49,651 nt of DNA, taken from contig JAANBB010000303.1 of assembly GCA_014621425.1 (NCBI GenBank), forward strand, positions 1-49,651, given 5' to 3'. The position numbers and the translations under genes were made by a program. A model generated the notes under the pieces. The model worked only from the letters and a program-made list of their open reading frames with translations. It was not told where the DNA came from and did not search any database. The stretch is from Cylindrodendrum hubeiense. Lineage: Eukaryota > Ascomycota > Sordariomycetes > Hypocreales > Nectriaceae. Numbering within the stretch: the stretch's first letter is position 1; each line of letters opens with the position of its first letter. This document shows, in pieces, positions 1-11,798 of the stretch.

Positions 1-72
1 GACTGAGCGACCTCACCCTCCGCCGACCCCGACGCCCATGTGGCTCGCCCCACCCCGGCCGCCGCCCTCGCC

Positions 73-3000
73 ATGCATCTCATCAAGCCCTCATGGCTAA
101 GCCATAGTGGTGAGCAGAAGGACTTTGAAGTCTACAGCTGCCACGTCTCCCCCGATGGCAAGCGCCTCGCGACCGCCGGCGGCGACGGCCACGTCCGCAT
201 CTGGTCCACCGAGTCCATCTACAACGCCAACTCGCCCGACTACAACAAGCCGCGCCAGCTCTGCCACATGAGCCATCACCTCGGCACAATCCACTCCGTC
301 CGCTTCTCCCCCAACAATCGCTACCTGGCCAGCGGCGCCGACGACAAGATCATCTGTGTCTACCACCTTGACAAGGGCCCTCCCGCTGCCACCTTTGGCA
401 CCAACGAGCCGCCCCCCGTTGAGAATTGGAAAACATACAAGCGCCTCATTGGCCACGACAATGATATCCAGGACCTTGCCTGGTCCTACGACTCCTCCAT
501 CCTCGTCTCGGTTGGTCTCGACTCCAAGGTCGTTGTCTGGTCTGGCTACACCTTCGAGAAGCTAAAAACACTCTCCGCACACCAGAGCCATGTCAAGGGC
601 ATCACCTTCGACCCGGCCAACAAGTTCTTTGCCACGGCCAGCGACGACAGAACCATCAAGATCTTTCGCTTTACCTCCCCGGCACCCAATGCTACTCAAC
701 ACGACATGGTTAACAACTTCGTCCTCGACACCACCATCAGCGCCCCCTTTAAGAGCTCCCCCCTTACCACCTACTTCCGCCGCTGCTCCTGGTCGCCCGA
801 CGGAAACCACATCGCCGCCGCCAATGCTGTCAATGGACCCGTCAGCTCCGTCGCTATTATCGAACGAAGCAGGTGGGACAGCGAGATCAACCTGATTGGA
901 CACGAGGCACCCACCGAGGTCTGCATGTTCTCTCCCCGACTCTTCCATACTGTACAGCCAGACAAGGATGATCCCACGAATGGGAGTGGTGGGCAGCTCG
1001 TCACCGTTATTGCCTCGGCTGGTCAGGATAAGACACTTAGTATTTGGAACACCAACACCTCCAGGCCTGTTGTCGTCCTCCAGGACTTGGCTGGCAAGTC
1101 AATATCTGACTTGGCCTGGACGCCCGATGGTCAAACCTTGTTTACCGCAAGTCTTGACGGAAGTATCGTGGTCGTCAAGTTTGGAGAGGGAGAGCTAGGA
1201 TGGTCGCGCAACCCGAGGAGAACGACAAAGCACTGCAAAAATACGGTGTGTCCCGGAAGGGAATGGGTATTGTTGAGGATGTGGATGGTTTGATGTTGGA
1301 GAACCAGAGCAAGGAAGGCGAGTCCAGAGCTGCCGAATCGAGGATGGGAGCTCTGATGGGTGATTTCACGGCAGATTCCACCAAGGAGTCAACACCTGCT
1401 ACTAACGGCACCAAACCAAGCTCAACAACAGCTAAGCCTACTACCAACGGCCAAGCGGAGCCTGAGAAGGAGCCAGAAGAGGCCGCAGATAAGACTGCGG
1501 AGCGCGTCAAGGAGCTCAAGTCGAGAGTCACGATTGGCAAGGATGGCAAGAAGCGAGTTGCGCCCTTGTTGGTCTCGTCATCGGGAACTGGTCAGTCGTC
1601 GCTGCCTCAGACTCAATTGGTCGGATCAACCACGACCAAGAACACTCAGAATGAGGTCCCACAGACTGTCCTTGACCTCACGAAGCCGTTTGATGGACTT
1701 CCCAAAGGCGGCATCGCGTCTATGCTGCTCGGAAACAAGAGGCGAATGGCCTCGACCGAAGTTGAGGATGAGGAGGAACCCATTGCAAAGCGGGTTTCCA
1801 CCGGCCCGACGCCCGTCATCACTAACGGTGCAGACGGCGCAGAGCCTGCTGCCCTTATGCCCGTTCAAAATGGTGTGGTGCCGACCCCTGAATTCCTCAG
1901 ACCAGCAGTCCTCAATCCGTCGATTTCCTTCGCTCAAGTCAGGCTCGCTGTCCCCAAGATCCGGTCACACATCCTTCGACCCCTCGAACGTGGCATCCTC
2001 CAGGAAGAGAGCACGCTGGAAGAAGCATCGAGGATCTCGGAGAATTTTATTTTGGAAGCCAAGAATGACGTCAACCCACGAGATCCGTCTCATGTCCTTG
2101 TCACCAAGAGAGGCGCATTATTGTGGCAGGAGTTTCTGCCGAGGGCCATCATCTTGGTAACAGCCAACAAGAACTTCTGGGCTGTGGCATGCGAGGACGG
2201 ATCTATCCATGTCTGGACACCCGCTGGAAGGAGACTCCTCAACCCCATGGTGTTGGAGTCACAGCCAGTCATCCTTGAGTGCCGCGAGCACTGGCTTCTA
2301 TGCATCACCGCCATGGGTCTAGCACACGTCTGGGACCTCAAGAACCAGTCTTCGCCTCATCCGCCCGTCTCTCTTGGACCCATCCTTGATGTTGTCACCA
2401 CCTCTCTGAACCAACACACGGCGACCCCTGGACCCGGTGTTACCTCTGCACATCTCAACTCAACTGGACATGTTGTTGTGACCTTGACCAACGGCGATGG
2501 TTACTACTATGCTCGAGAGATGTATACCTGGCAGCGACTTAGCGAAGCCTGGTGGGCAGTTGGGTCCCAGTACTGGAATTCCAACGACTCCTCCATCTCT
2601 GCTCTGCAGTCCACGGCTGTGGGTCCCGTTTCGAAGGACGGCAAGGACAAGGACTCGACGAAGGTCACAGCGTCGTCTGGCATTATTCCTTTCTTGGAAC
2701 GCCACACTACCAACGAGTTCCTGCTGAAGGGCCGGTCCTACGGATTGCAGCGTATCATCAAGATGCTCGTTCAGAAGAAGGAATCGGAGGGTCTGGAGAG
2801 CAGTATCAGCATCGCGCACTTGGAGAACAGGATCGCAGGAGCCATGCAGCTGGGATCGACGGAAGAATTCCGGTTGTATCTCTTCATGTATGCGAAGCGA
2901 TTGGGAGCTGAAGGAGCGAGAGAAAAGGTGGAAGAACTGCTCAACAGCCTCATTGGCGGCATCCTTGAAGAAAAGGATGACGGCAAGGTCAAGGACACTG

Positions 3001-3243
3001 GACGAGGCTGGTATAGCAAGGAGGGAGAGCTTTGTGGATGGGACCGAAAAGAGCTTCTCAAGGGGGTGGTGATGATTCTTGGTATGTTGCTTCTGATTCC
3101 GAAGGCTTGTTGCACGAGACACTAACATGTGGACAGGAAAATTCCGTGAGTTGCAGCGCTTGACGCTGCAGTACGCGAGGGTTCTGGACTTGGACCTGGA
3201 GGACGGGTCAGTTGATGTGGAGTCGATGGACGTAGAGGCATAG
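73..3243 (+). CDS. HIR1: HIR1 histone chaperone / transcription regulator (apparent 1-base frameshift)
   Basis: HIR1/HIRA is a subunit of the HIR complex, which deposits H3-H4 independently of replication and represses histone genes in the nucleus. The start is the ATG at 73 (MHLIKPSWL). WD40 repeats fill residues about 10-375. A HIRA B-motif (KSRVTIGKDGKKRVAPLL, about residues 483-500) fits the known Asf1-binding element, and a Hira domain follows in the C-terminal half. One intron, 3082-3136 (GTATGT donor, CTAAC branch, ACAG acceptor), leads to a last exon ending at TAG 3241-3243. Oddity: the frame used to 1203 (ending GELGW) and the frame from 1203 on (VAQPEENDKALQKYG) overlap by one base, so a single G appears to be missing. 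With one base added the coding length is a multiple of three, giving 1,038 aa, a normal HIR1 size. No intron fits the junction. Identity is near certain; whether the gene is intact is open. Confidence 0.
3082..3136 (+). other. Terminal intron of HIR1
   Basis: This 55-nt intron has donor GTATGT, a branch-like CTAAC at about 3122-3126 and acceptor ACAG. Splicing joins a phase-1 codon (G|GA) and replaces a short unrelated read-through tail with a conserved-looking C-terminus (KFRELQRLTLQYAR). Confidence 0.
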
Positions 3244-4650
3244 GGTTGTGTCGCACTCCGTGTATCAGTACAAGCACATGTTTGTGGATGGGCAGACTGG
3301 GATAGTCTGCCGGCAGGATAAGACCGGCGTTGGGGAATATTTATTGGACGATGATCGAGGCAGAGAGAGACAGAGTTCTTGGCTGTATGTGGGTATAGAT
3401 AACTGTATGTTTCTGTATTAATGATGGTTCGTGATGATACATGACTCTCGGCTGTGCCCACCAGTGACATGTTGTTCAAGATATGTTGTCTCGGCGAATC
3501 TGGATATCCATCTGGTTGGACGGCATGGATGATGCCTGGTAGAGAGCTGTCCAATAGTGGCGAGACCTCACAGCAGGGCGAAGAAGGGCGGAGTCTGCTG
3601 GGTGGCTGCCGTTGCTGTTAATCACGGCCCATCGTGCTGTTGGCTCTAGTACCACACCCACTCGGAGCCGCAGTGCAACTCGAGTCTCCCTGCGTTTGCC
3701 TGCGTTTCAATCTCTTTCAACGCAACCAAAGGGGTCAGCAGACTCGACGCCCAGTGCAACTTGCCACGAAATTTGCTTGGCCAACGTGATTGTTCTTTAT
3801 CTATTCCGCCGCGGAGCAGCGGAAGAGGATCGTCTGTTACCCAGTTAGAAACACTTGAGGCGTCGGGCCGCCGCTTCTTGGGCGGTTCGAATCGATGACA
3901 CTGTGCGTAGGAAGGAGTTGGTTGCTTAAGGGAGATCTAATTGCTGATGTCAACGTCAACGACCAGCGTATAGTTATTGTTATCCGTGCCGGGGCTCTGG
4001 GCTATTGTCCCATCGAGGCTAGTTGCTGAGTGGCCGAGTGAGACCGCCAAGTCGCCATTGTTACCACTAGTCACTGGCTATTGAGGTTACACTACGGCTT
4101 GCCTCGGAGGCAGAACACATTCTTTTGCCACTATCTGATTCCAGGCTATTGTTTCTGATTCCACCGAGTTTTCCTCCTCTTACGAATCGGCGGAGGCTTG
4201 GCTCGGCTTGCCCTTGTGCACCTGTCTCGCACCTGCCTGCAGCTGCCTCTGTCACAAGCAGAGCGCCTCTCCCATTCTCGCGTCCTGAACAATAAGGCTT
4301 AACAAATACTTGCGGCCCCGGTCCTCCGCCCTAACGAGCTTCCCTCTCACACCTCTTATAACATTCTCTTCTACCACTTCTGCTTCTGCTCTTCACCTAC
4401 TTGAAACTTCAACCTCAACTCCAACGTCTACTTCTTCTACTCTCCTTCTTTGACACCTCCGTCCCCGAATTTGTTCCCCTTCGACTCTTCGAATACAAAC
4501 AAGTCACTTGGTGCGTGTCGACATAACAGTTCTGCCCTGGCATTGCCCCCACACTCCTTTGGCTTTGCTGCTCTCCCGTCTCTCCTTTGAACCCCGTCTG
4601 TTCTTTCACCCTCCTTCAGTTTGTCAACTTGATTGGAAACCTTCAGCAGT
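3244..4650. other. Intergenic: HIR1 3' region and GT15 leader
   Basis: I see no credible gene in this 1.4 kb. The right part (about 4300-4650) is strongly pyrimidine-rich on the + strand, rich in CTTC/CTCC, as is typical of fungal promoters and 5' leaders. It ends just before the start codon of the mannosyltransferase-like gene. Confidence 0.
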
Positions 4651-6091
4651 ATGCTCAGACACATGCTGTCATTCCCGTGGTGGGCTTGGGTCAGCTTCTT
4701 GCTCCATCTCCCGGCCTTCATCCACGGGCTCAGTTTCGATTCCTCCGCCGATCCGCCTCTTCGCGCAGCCTTAGTCACGCTCGCCCACAACTCTGATCTC
4801 CCTGCCATGCTCTTCTCTATGCGCCAGCTTGAGGACCAGTTCATCAGCAGGTACCAGTACCATTGGATCTTCTTCAGCACTCGCGAGCTCAGCGAAGACT
4901 TCAAGATCCTTACGTCAAACGCTACTAGTGCTATTTGCATCTATGAAGTCATTGCCAACGAGCACTGGAGCATCCCGGATTGGGTTGTTCATGATCCTCT
5001 CTACGCACCTCCCAGCTACGAAACGGACTTTCACTTTGACCCCGAGGCCCCTGCTGTGGATGCTCGGCAGAAATACCGCTGGAACTCTGGTTTATTTGCT
5101 AGGGAGAAGCGGTTGAAGGACTACGACTGGTTTTGGAAAGTCGAGCCTGGCGTGAGTTACCGGTGTGCCTAACAGGTGGGAGGTACTGCACGTTTCATCG
5201 ATGGTTAACAGTCACGGTTAGGCACAGCTGACGCACAACATCCACTTCGACGTGTTTCGATTCATGCGCGATAATGGCATCGAGTATGGCTTCCACCGGG
5301 ATGCCGTTGCCGAAACGAATTTGCGGGCTCTGCTACCTCGAATCAGGTCTTTTATTGACAAACACCCGGATCTCCTTCACAAGGAAGCAGACGTCTCGTG
5401 GTTGTTCGACGGTCCCCATGCAGAGACCACCCTCGGTGGAACTGAAGAGGAAGAAGAATCGGTTGTTCACGAGGACCTAGCAAGGCTCAGGAAGCGGATC
5501 GTCTAGGAGGACCGCCCTGACCTTTCGGACTACTCGAAGACTGATTTTCTTCAGAACGAGGATGAGGATAGTGTTGACGAAAGCGACTATATGATTTCCT
5601 TGCTGGCCGAGGCTTTTACGTCTTGGTTAAGTGGCATTTATGAGAGCAGCCTTTACCCGACATTTGAGATTGGATCTCTTGCCTTGTTTCGCAGCCCTCA
5701 CCATGCCGCTTTCTTTGATCATCTTGATAGTGCAGGAGCTTTCTACGATCACTCATCCAAAGACGTACCGGTCCACACACTGAGTGCCAGCATGTTTCTG
5801 CCAAAGCAGAGTGTCTGGAACTTTGGCAAGAGAGCATCGCGACACCGGGCTCACCAGGAGGATCGACCAAGTCAACCACAAGAAACACCCGATCGTGATA
5901 TCAACGTCCAAGACAGCGCACAACCCGAATCGACTAGCAGCGTCGAGTTTTCTGGCGACGCCGAGGAAATGATGGCGACATTTCTGGCGTGCTGGGAACA
6001 GCTGGCTCGTGACTTTGAGAGGCAGGAGGCCATCCCAGGCTTGATGTCGGGGAACACAGTCATTGACGAGCGCAACTTTGCCCTCGCATAA
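4651..6091 (+). CDS. GT15 (KRE2/MNT1-type) alpha-1,2-mannosyltransferase-like protein with in-frame TAG
   Basis: GT15 enzymes transfer mannose from GDP-mannose in the Golgi during O- and N-glycan extension. The chosen start is ATG 4651, followed by a hydrophobic signal or anchor segment (LSFPWWAWVSFLLHLPAFIHG, about residues 6-26). Family landmarks in order are a Leu-rich RQLEDQF region, EHWSIPDW, DWFWKVEPG, FDVFRFM, YPTFEIGSLALFR and FDHLDSAGAFYD. The glutamate of the FEI motif is the proposed catalytic residue in the yeast relative. Exons are 4651-5151 and 5228-6091 (intron phase 0, GTGAGT...CACAG). Oddity: codon 5504-5506 is TAG, yet the same frame stays open and family-like up to TAA 6089-6091. 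Either this is a nonsense mutation, or a weak 54-nt phase-0 intron (5501-5554, donor GTCTAG) removes it. Length is about 454 codons without the second intron or 436 aa with it. The acidic insert around residues 240-290 is unusual for the family. Confidence 0.
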
Positions 6092-9000
6092 GTAAATACC
6101 CCGGGACGCGTTGTACAGAGGCACGATATGATGAGTCAAGATAGCGGTGGGGGACGGACCAGGTCGACGATGAATGATTGCAGGTGTAGTGTGTTTACTA
6201 GAAGCAATTGAGTGCAACGTCTTGCAGGTCGAGCGGCACGAAATAGAAGATTGCCAAATTTATGATTGTTGAATGCAGCGGTGAGGAAACAGTGCGTGAC
6301 TGTGTGGTGTCCCACGAGCATGGGAACTTTGTGAGTTGAGAAAGAAGATGTCGTCAATTGTGGGACAAGACGGCGGCATGAACAAGCCGGCGTTACACAT
6401 GTGTCGACATGAAGGATGGATGGCCGGAAGGACAGCTACGTGGCTCCGTGCCTTGCAGCCATGCGGGCCGACGTCACCACGTTGAACGCGGCTGTTTTGA
6501 AGGCAGAAACAGCTTACAGGATGACGCCATGGTGACTTGGCGCGGGTGGTGGAACAATGCTATGCGTAATGGGCAATGACGAAGACAGGGGTCATGTCAG
6601 CCACAGATGGTAATGGGAGGTGAAGTGAAACGGACAGGAGATGGCGCAACACTAGACTGGTAATCATTTTGATGAGGATGCTGGCTGAGAGCTGTTGGGC
6701 ACGCGCTGGCTTGCTGGGCTTGTGGTGTATCATGAACCAGTCCCGTGGCTTCTTGGTTGAAAGGGCATGGCAGCTTTAGGGAACGATGTTACCTCCTACG
6801 AAATGAGCATCCATTTACACAGTATTTCAGTCGGACTAATGGGCATGAACAGAAATCACAAAATTGTTGGTGGCTAGCAATATGTCCAGGACGTCATTTC
6901 CACCGTCCGTCTGTGGGGCGACCCGGGATTCTTTGGCGATCGGCGCCGGACCGGAGCCGGACAATGGCAGACCCAGACCGGGCTTGGACAAAAGTGTGCC
7001 GCCGACGTCGTCGATAAGGCACCTGTCTTGAATGAGAGAAATGCATGGACCTCCGATACGGGTAATTTTCTTGCATGACGACTTGTCGGAAGTGCATGGT
7101 ATGCGAGATTTTAATTATTGTCCCTCAGCCTCTGGCAGATGCCGTGCGGGCCATATGGTTGGCTGAGAGAAGTCCATGGTGAAGGCAGTCATGATGGTCC
7201 GATGGTCCGATGCTCGACGGCGGCTGTCTTGGGAATGCACGGAGGACTCCATATTGCGCAATAGATCGATATGAGAAGCGTTAAAGCAGATGACTAGGGT
7301 CTGTGGGCGAGGCGAACTACTGCCCTGTACACGTGGATGTCCCCAGTCAGTCGCAGCAAGAGGAGCCCCGAGCTGAGACGCGTCTCCGAGGGGTCGACAA
7401 TGTGGCCTGCTATGTGCATCACAACTACTGTGCCTTCACAGGGAGTGTTTCTGGGAAACGGCCATGCGTAACCCCATTCGAGTGTAGCACAGCACAGCAA
7501 GACAGAGGTGCGTTTTCCACCCCGGCAGACTAATTATGAGCAAAGCTGTCAAGGTATCAACGCTCCAGTTGTGTCGTCCTTCGAGCAGGGTCTGCCCTGC
7601 TCTGTCTCAGCCCAAAGGCGATAAAGAAGGACATTAATACAGTGCTGACAGCTCACCCACCTGTGGCTTTCAGCAGCTCCGGGGTGGCTTAGAACCTGGC
7701 TGACGTTGGAACGGCCGCGACCACCTCCTTGCTGGAGCGCCTGGGCCGCTGGGCTGGACGCGCAAACAGGATTGGATATCAGGGGGCGGGGAGTTTGCTG
7801 TTGTTTGTTTCGATCTCAGGGGGGCGGCCTCTCATGTCTCTCCTGTGTCTCCCTGCCACGCCTCTCGACTCCCTAATATCGAGGAGCTGAGGTGGTATTT
7901 ATTCTTAGCCACTCCATGGAGCCCCTGGAGGCTCAGGCTTGTCCAGATCGGTCACAGCGCTGCCGCAGATTTTTCTTTCTTGGCCCGGCGCGCGGGCGGG
8001 ACAAGCCTCTTTGACCACCGCTTTGATCAGCAGCGCACGAGGGGGGACACTGGACAGGGTGAAGCGGGCGAGCTCCAAGTAAGCGGAGAAAATAGGCCAC
8101 GACAGGGGTGGTGGAGAAAGGCTGGACAGGGGGGCGCATTTGCTCCACCCCCTGGCCCTGAAAAGTAGGGACCTGCACAGGAGGTTGCGAATGGGAGGGC
8201 TTGGTTTGATGATTTTCATCCTCTGCCTTTTCTGACGTTGGATGTCTGAGCTTGTCGAGGGTTGGCTGGAAATGGTTGATTGACACTAGAGATGCGAGAT
8301 GAGCCCTTGACTCGCTACATGTACCTTGCCTGGGTTCCCAACAAAGAAACAATGCTGTTGACCGATACCTGATGCGTCTGCGGACCTGTGGGCGAATCTC
8401 AGGTACCGAGAAACGGAGTCGTAGAACCGGAGTCCAAGAAACACAGTCCAGCGTGTGCCCTGCGTCGCCCTGCACTGTAGGGACCGCATAAGGCCCTAAA
8501 ACGAAAAGTCGGGGAAGGTTAACTTGCCGGGCCCTGCCCCTGCCCAGCCCGCGCGCCGCCACCAAAGCCTGGGTGGGCACCTACGGAGCAGCTGCCTCCA
8601 CCTCCACCATCCCGTGGGCACGACCAAAACCAAAAAGACCCAGCACCAAACCACATGCGACCGACCGACCGACCGCTTCGCGCCTGCTGGCCCTGTCCAT
8701 ATACGCTTTGCCCCATCTGCTCCTACCTTGCGGAGCACCCTGGCACCCTTTTGCCTTTACTTGACTGCTTCTGCAACAGGTGTGCTGCTGGGCTTGCTGT
8801 TTGGGCTTGGTGCTGGCTTTCGCATCTGCATTTGCGCTGCTCCTTCCATCTTTGCCTGCTGCCGGGTTCCCTTTTCGAGGTTGCTCCTCCCCTCCTTTGA
8901 CGCCTCCTTCTACGCCTCCTTCCACCTTCTCCTCCTTCACCTGCTTCCTCACCTCCAACCTCGGCCTCGTTTGTCTTCCCTCCTTCCCCTCCCGTTTCTC

Positions 9001-9467
9001 CCAACTATCTTCACTCCTTCCCTGGTCACTCCTTGTCTGGTTCGAATTCCCTTGATCGCCATCATCCACTACGACCGACGACGAGCAACCCGAGCCAAAA
9101 ACCCAACATCAGAAGACGACCGACGCAGACAGATCCTTTGGCTCCCGAGCCTTGGCAGCGCTACCGATTGCGACTGCGGAGGAGCCCTAAGGAGTCCGCA
9201 GAACGCAATAGCTGTCATTCATCAATCGCCAGGGTTCCCCGTGTTTTCGCCGTTTCCCGACGAGTCCCGATCGCCGACGCCGGCTACAGCAACTGCGACA
9301 CAAACCTCGACGAACCTCCCCAGACGGTCGCATCCACCGTCGCCATCGCAATCGCAGGCGCAGGCACATTGCTTTGCTCGACCCGATCCAAACAAACCCC
9401 CAATCCAATACCAGGCCACTCTCCGCCAGCCGCGCCCGCGCCAACTGCGCCGTGAGTCGTGTGCGTC
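6092..9467. other. Intergenic, 3.4 kb, no gene recognised
   Basis: No open frame here has recognisable domains or convincing splice structure. The stretch from about 8520 to 9467 is C/T-rich on + and low in complexity. It probably contains the promoter and long 5' leader of the downstream transporter gene. The open frames in it are compositional (Pro/Ser/Arg-rich). Confidence 0.
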
Positions 9468-11126
9468 ATGGCCATCCTCGACAGATACCCGCGCGGCGTC
9501 GTGCCGACGAGCCACGGCACCTTCTTGGGCCTCACCAAGAAGCAGTGGTCGCTGATTACGGTACGGCCCCCAATTCCTCATTCCCTGCCATGAATGCCGT
9601 CTTTGGCCCTTTGGTGAAGCGTAATACTGACAATCCCGTGGCGCAGTTGATCTTTCAAAATTCCGCCCTCATTTTGGTACGTTCTCACCCCCATCACCAC
9701 CTACCATATTATGACAATGTTAACCGAATCTCTCGTCTACAGATCATGCACTACTCCCGCGTCATGCCCCCGTCCGGCGACCACCGGTATTTTACCTCGA
9801 CCGCCGTCCTTCTCAATGAGGTCATCAAGCTCGCCGTCTCCCTCACCCTCGCCATCTACGAAACTTCTAAGACATTGGCCCCCACCACCCCCGCCACGGT
9901 TCTCTTCGAGCAGATATACAACTCCGTCTTTGCCGGCGATGGCTGGAAGCTCGTTCTTATTGCTGCTTTCTATACACTCCAGAACCTATTGCAATACGTT
10001 GCCGTTGGTAACCTCGACGCTGTCCACTTCCAAATTCTCTACCAACTCAAGGTATGTCCGCTTCCAGTGCACAGTGATTTCTGTGCCAAAGCTTAAACCG
10101 AAACTAACAATCAATCTAGATCCTCATTACCGCACTTTTCAGTGTTTATCTCCTCCGCCGACACCTCGGTCCTAAGCGTTGGCTCGCCCTCATCATCCTC
10201 ACCCTCGGCGTTTGCATTGTCTCCATGCCTCAATCCGACTCGTCGGGATCCTCTCCCCTCATTCACGATATGACGGACCACTTCTTCCCTCGGTCCCTGC
10301 ATGAGCTTGGCCACGCCCCTGTCGATTTTGCCTCTGGGGGTAGACTCTCCAAGCGCTCTGCTACTTATCAGGGCATTGACCATGACCTGCCACCTCCCGA
10401 CCCTCTGATGGACTACTCCGTTGGACTCACCTCTGTCCTGGTTGCTGCCTCTGTCTCTGGCCTCACTAGTGTCTATTTTGAGAAGCTCCTCAAGGAAAGC
10501 CCAACCCAAGCCAGCGTCTGGATCCGCAATGTGCAGCTGAGCTTCTACTCTCTCTTTGCTGCGCTTCTAGGAGGTGTCATTTGGCAGGACGGAAGCGGCA
10601 TCCGAGAGCATGGCTTCTTTGAGGGCTACAACTGGGTTGTGTGGAGTGCCATAATCCTACAAGCTGCCGGCGGCCTGATTGGCAGCGTAGTCATTCGCGA
10701 TGCCGACAACATTGTCAAAAACTTTGCGACAAGCATCAGTATTGTCGTTAGCTTCTTGATCAGCGTCTTCGTCTTCAACTTCGAGGTTACTTTTACGGTA
10801 TGGTCCCTGTCCACTGGCTGCAGTTTGCACCGTCCCTTTTTACCCGCTCTAACTCTTTTTTGCAGTTCGTCATCGGCACCTCACTCGTCATCTTGTCCAC
10901 ATTCATCTACAGCAGCGCGGAACGTACCATACACCGTCCTTCTCCCATCAAAATTGCCAAATTTGAGAGGCCCACCATTGAGCGAGTATACACTCCGCGT
11001 GGAACTTCTGGGGCTCGCATGACCCTCGCACCCTTCGACAACAATGTTGGCGTGACCAGCAGCCGGCCCAGCAGCCCAATGCTACCTCGGCAGCCGAGTA
11101 GGACCAACATTAAGAGGGATGACTGA
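9468..11126 (+). CDS. Nucleotide-sugar transporter (SLC35A / UDP-galactose transporter type)
   Basis: This is a multi-pass Golgi/ER membrane antiporter that brings nucleotide sugars into the lumen for glycosylation. Five exons: 9468-9560, 9647-9676, 9743-10051, 10120-10797, 10866-11126, giving 456 aa. All junctions keep frame and have GTACGG/GTACGT/GTATGT/GTATGG donors and YAG acceptors. Family features include QNSALILIMHYSR near the N-terminus, NLLQYVAVGNLDAVHFQILYQLK (the classic SLC35A segment), GLTSVYFEKLLKE and WIRNVQLSFYSL, and the C-terminal transmembrane run from GGLIGSVVIRDADNIVKNFA to FVIGTSLVILSTFIYS. A loop of about 60 polar residues after GVCIVSMPQ and a basic cytosolic tail are extra. 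Exon 2 is only 30 nt. The UDP-galactose or UDP-GlcNAc specificity is inferred from the family, not visible. It is convergent with the GMPPA-like gene. Confidence 0.
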
Positions 11127-11798
11127 TTTACGACCCATGAAGAAAACGGGGAAAGGTCCCCACGGTACTCTGAAAGAAAACCAAGTTGGCATCCAGGTGC
11201 AGGATCAGTAGCACCTTGGGGATGTCACATCTCACGAACTTGCAACGATCTCATGACATGAAATATATTCACATATATACAGATTTATATAGGCAACATA
11301 TCCTAGATGTTATGGGCACATACATTTTGGACAGCTAGAACAGTTACTTCCGGGTCTAGACGGGCGTTGTCCTGAAGGCAATGCAGGTCAGGAATGCAAG
11401 AAAGGCGCGGTTGAGAAACCATGAAATGCGCCCACCTCTTCCTAACAATCAGATGAGAAATGCAAGGATAGATTCTCTACATATTGGATTTTAGAAGTGT
11501 GAGGAATCACTGCCTGACCCTCCACCGGCTTTTCTACGACCATGATATGGTTAGTGGGCGGAAATAGACGTCTATTTTTGCTTCTAGTCCATCTGCTTTG
11601 TGTGGTCTGTTTTGTGTGATTTTCTTCCAAGTCGATCCCCTTCTCCGGGACAGATAGGCATGATATCCACATCCATATCCCTCATGTACCTCATCACCAT
11701 TAATTCTGCTGTCGTCCTGATTGTTAAATGCTGCATGGCTTTTGTAGCAATCGACTTTTGGGTTTCGTGCTTTGGTATAATATGGCGAGCATCTCCAT
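11127..11798. other. Convergent 3' regions
   Basis: About 670 bp lie between the stop codons of the convergent transporter (+) and GMPPA-like (-) genes. The middle is AT-rich (11260-11330) with polyadenylation-like ATATAT stretches. No gene is supported. Confidence 0.

Noticed and set aside
2460..3554. Long minus-strand open frame (364 codons) over the HIR1 3' end
   Set aside because: Antisense to the Hira-domain part of HIR1; no domain, no splice structure and Ser/Arg-rich composition.
3878..3895. tRNA-like T-loop word GGTTCGAATC
   Set aside because: No pairing T-stem, anticodon arm or acceptor stem around it; no tRNA could be folded.
8524..9555. 343-codon + frame upstream of and overlapping the nucleotide-sugar transporter
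   Set aside because: Low-complexity C/T-rich leader; it overlaps transporter exon 1 in another frame and has no recognisable domain.
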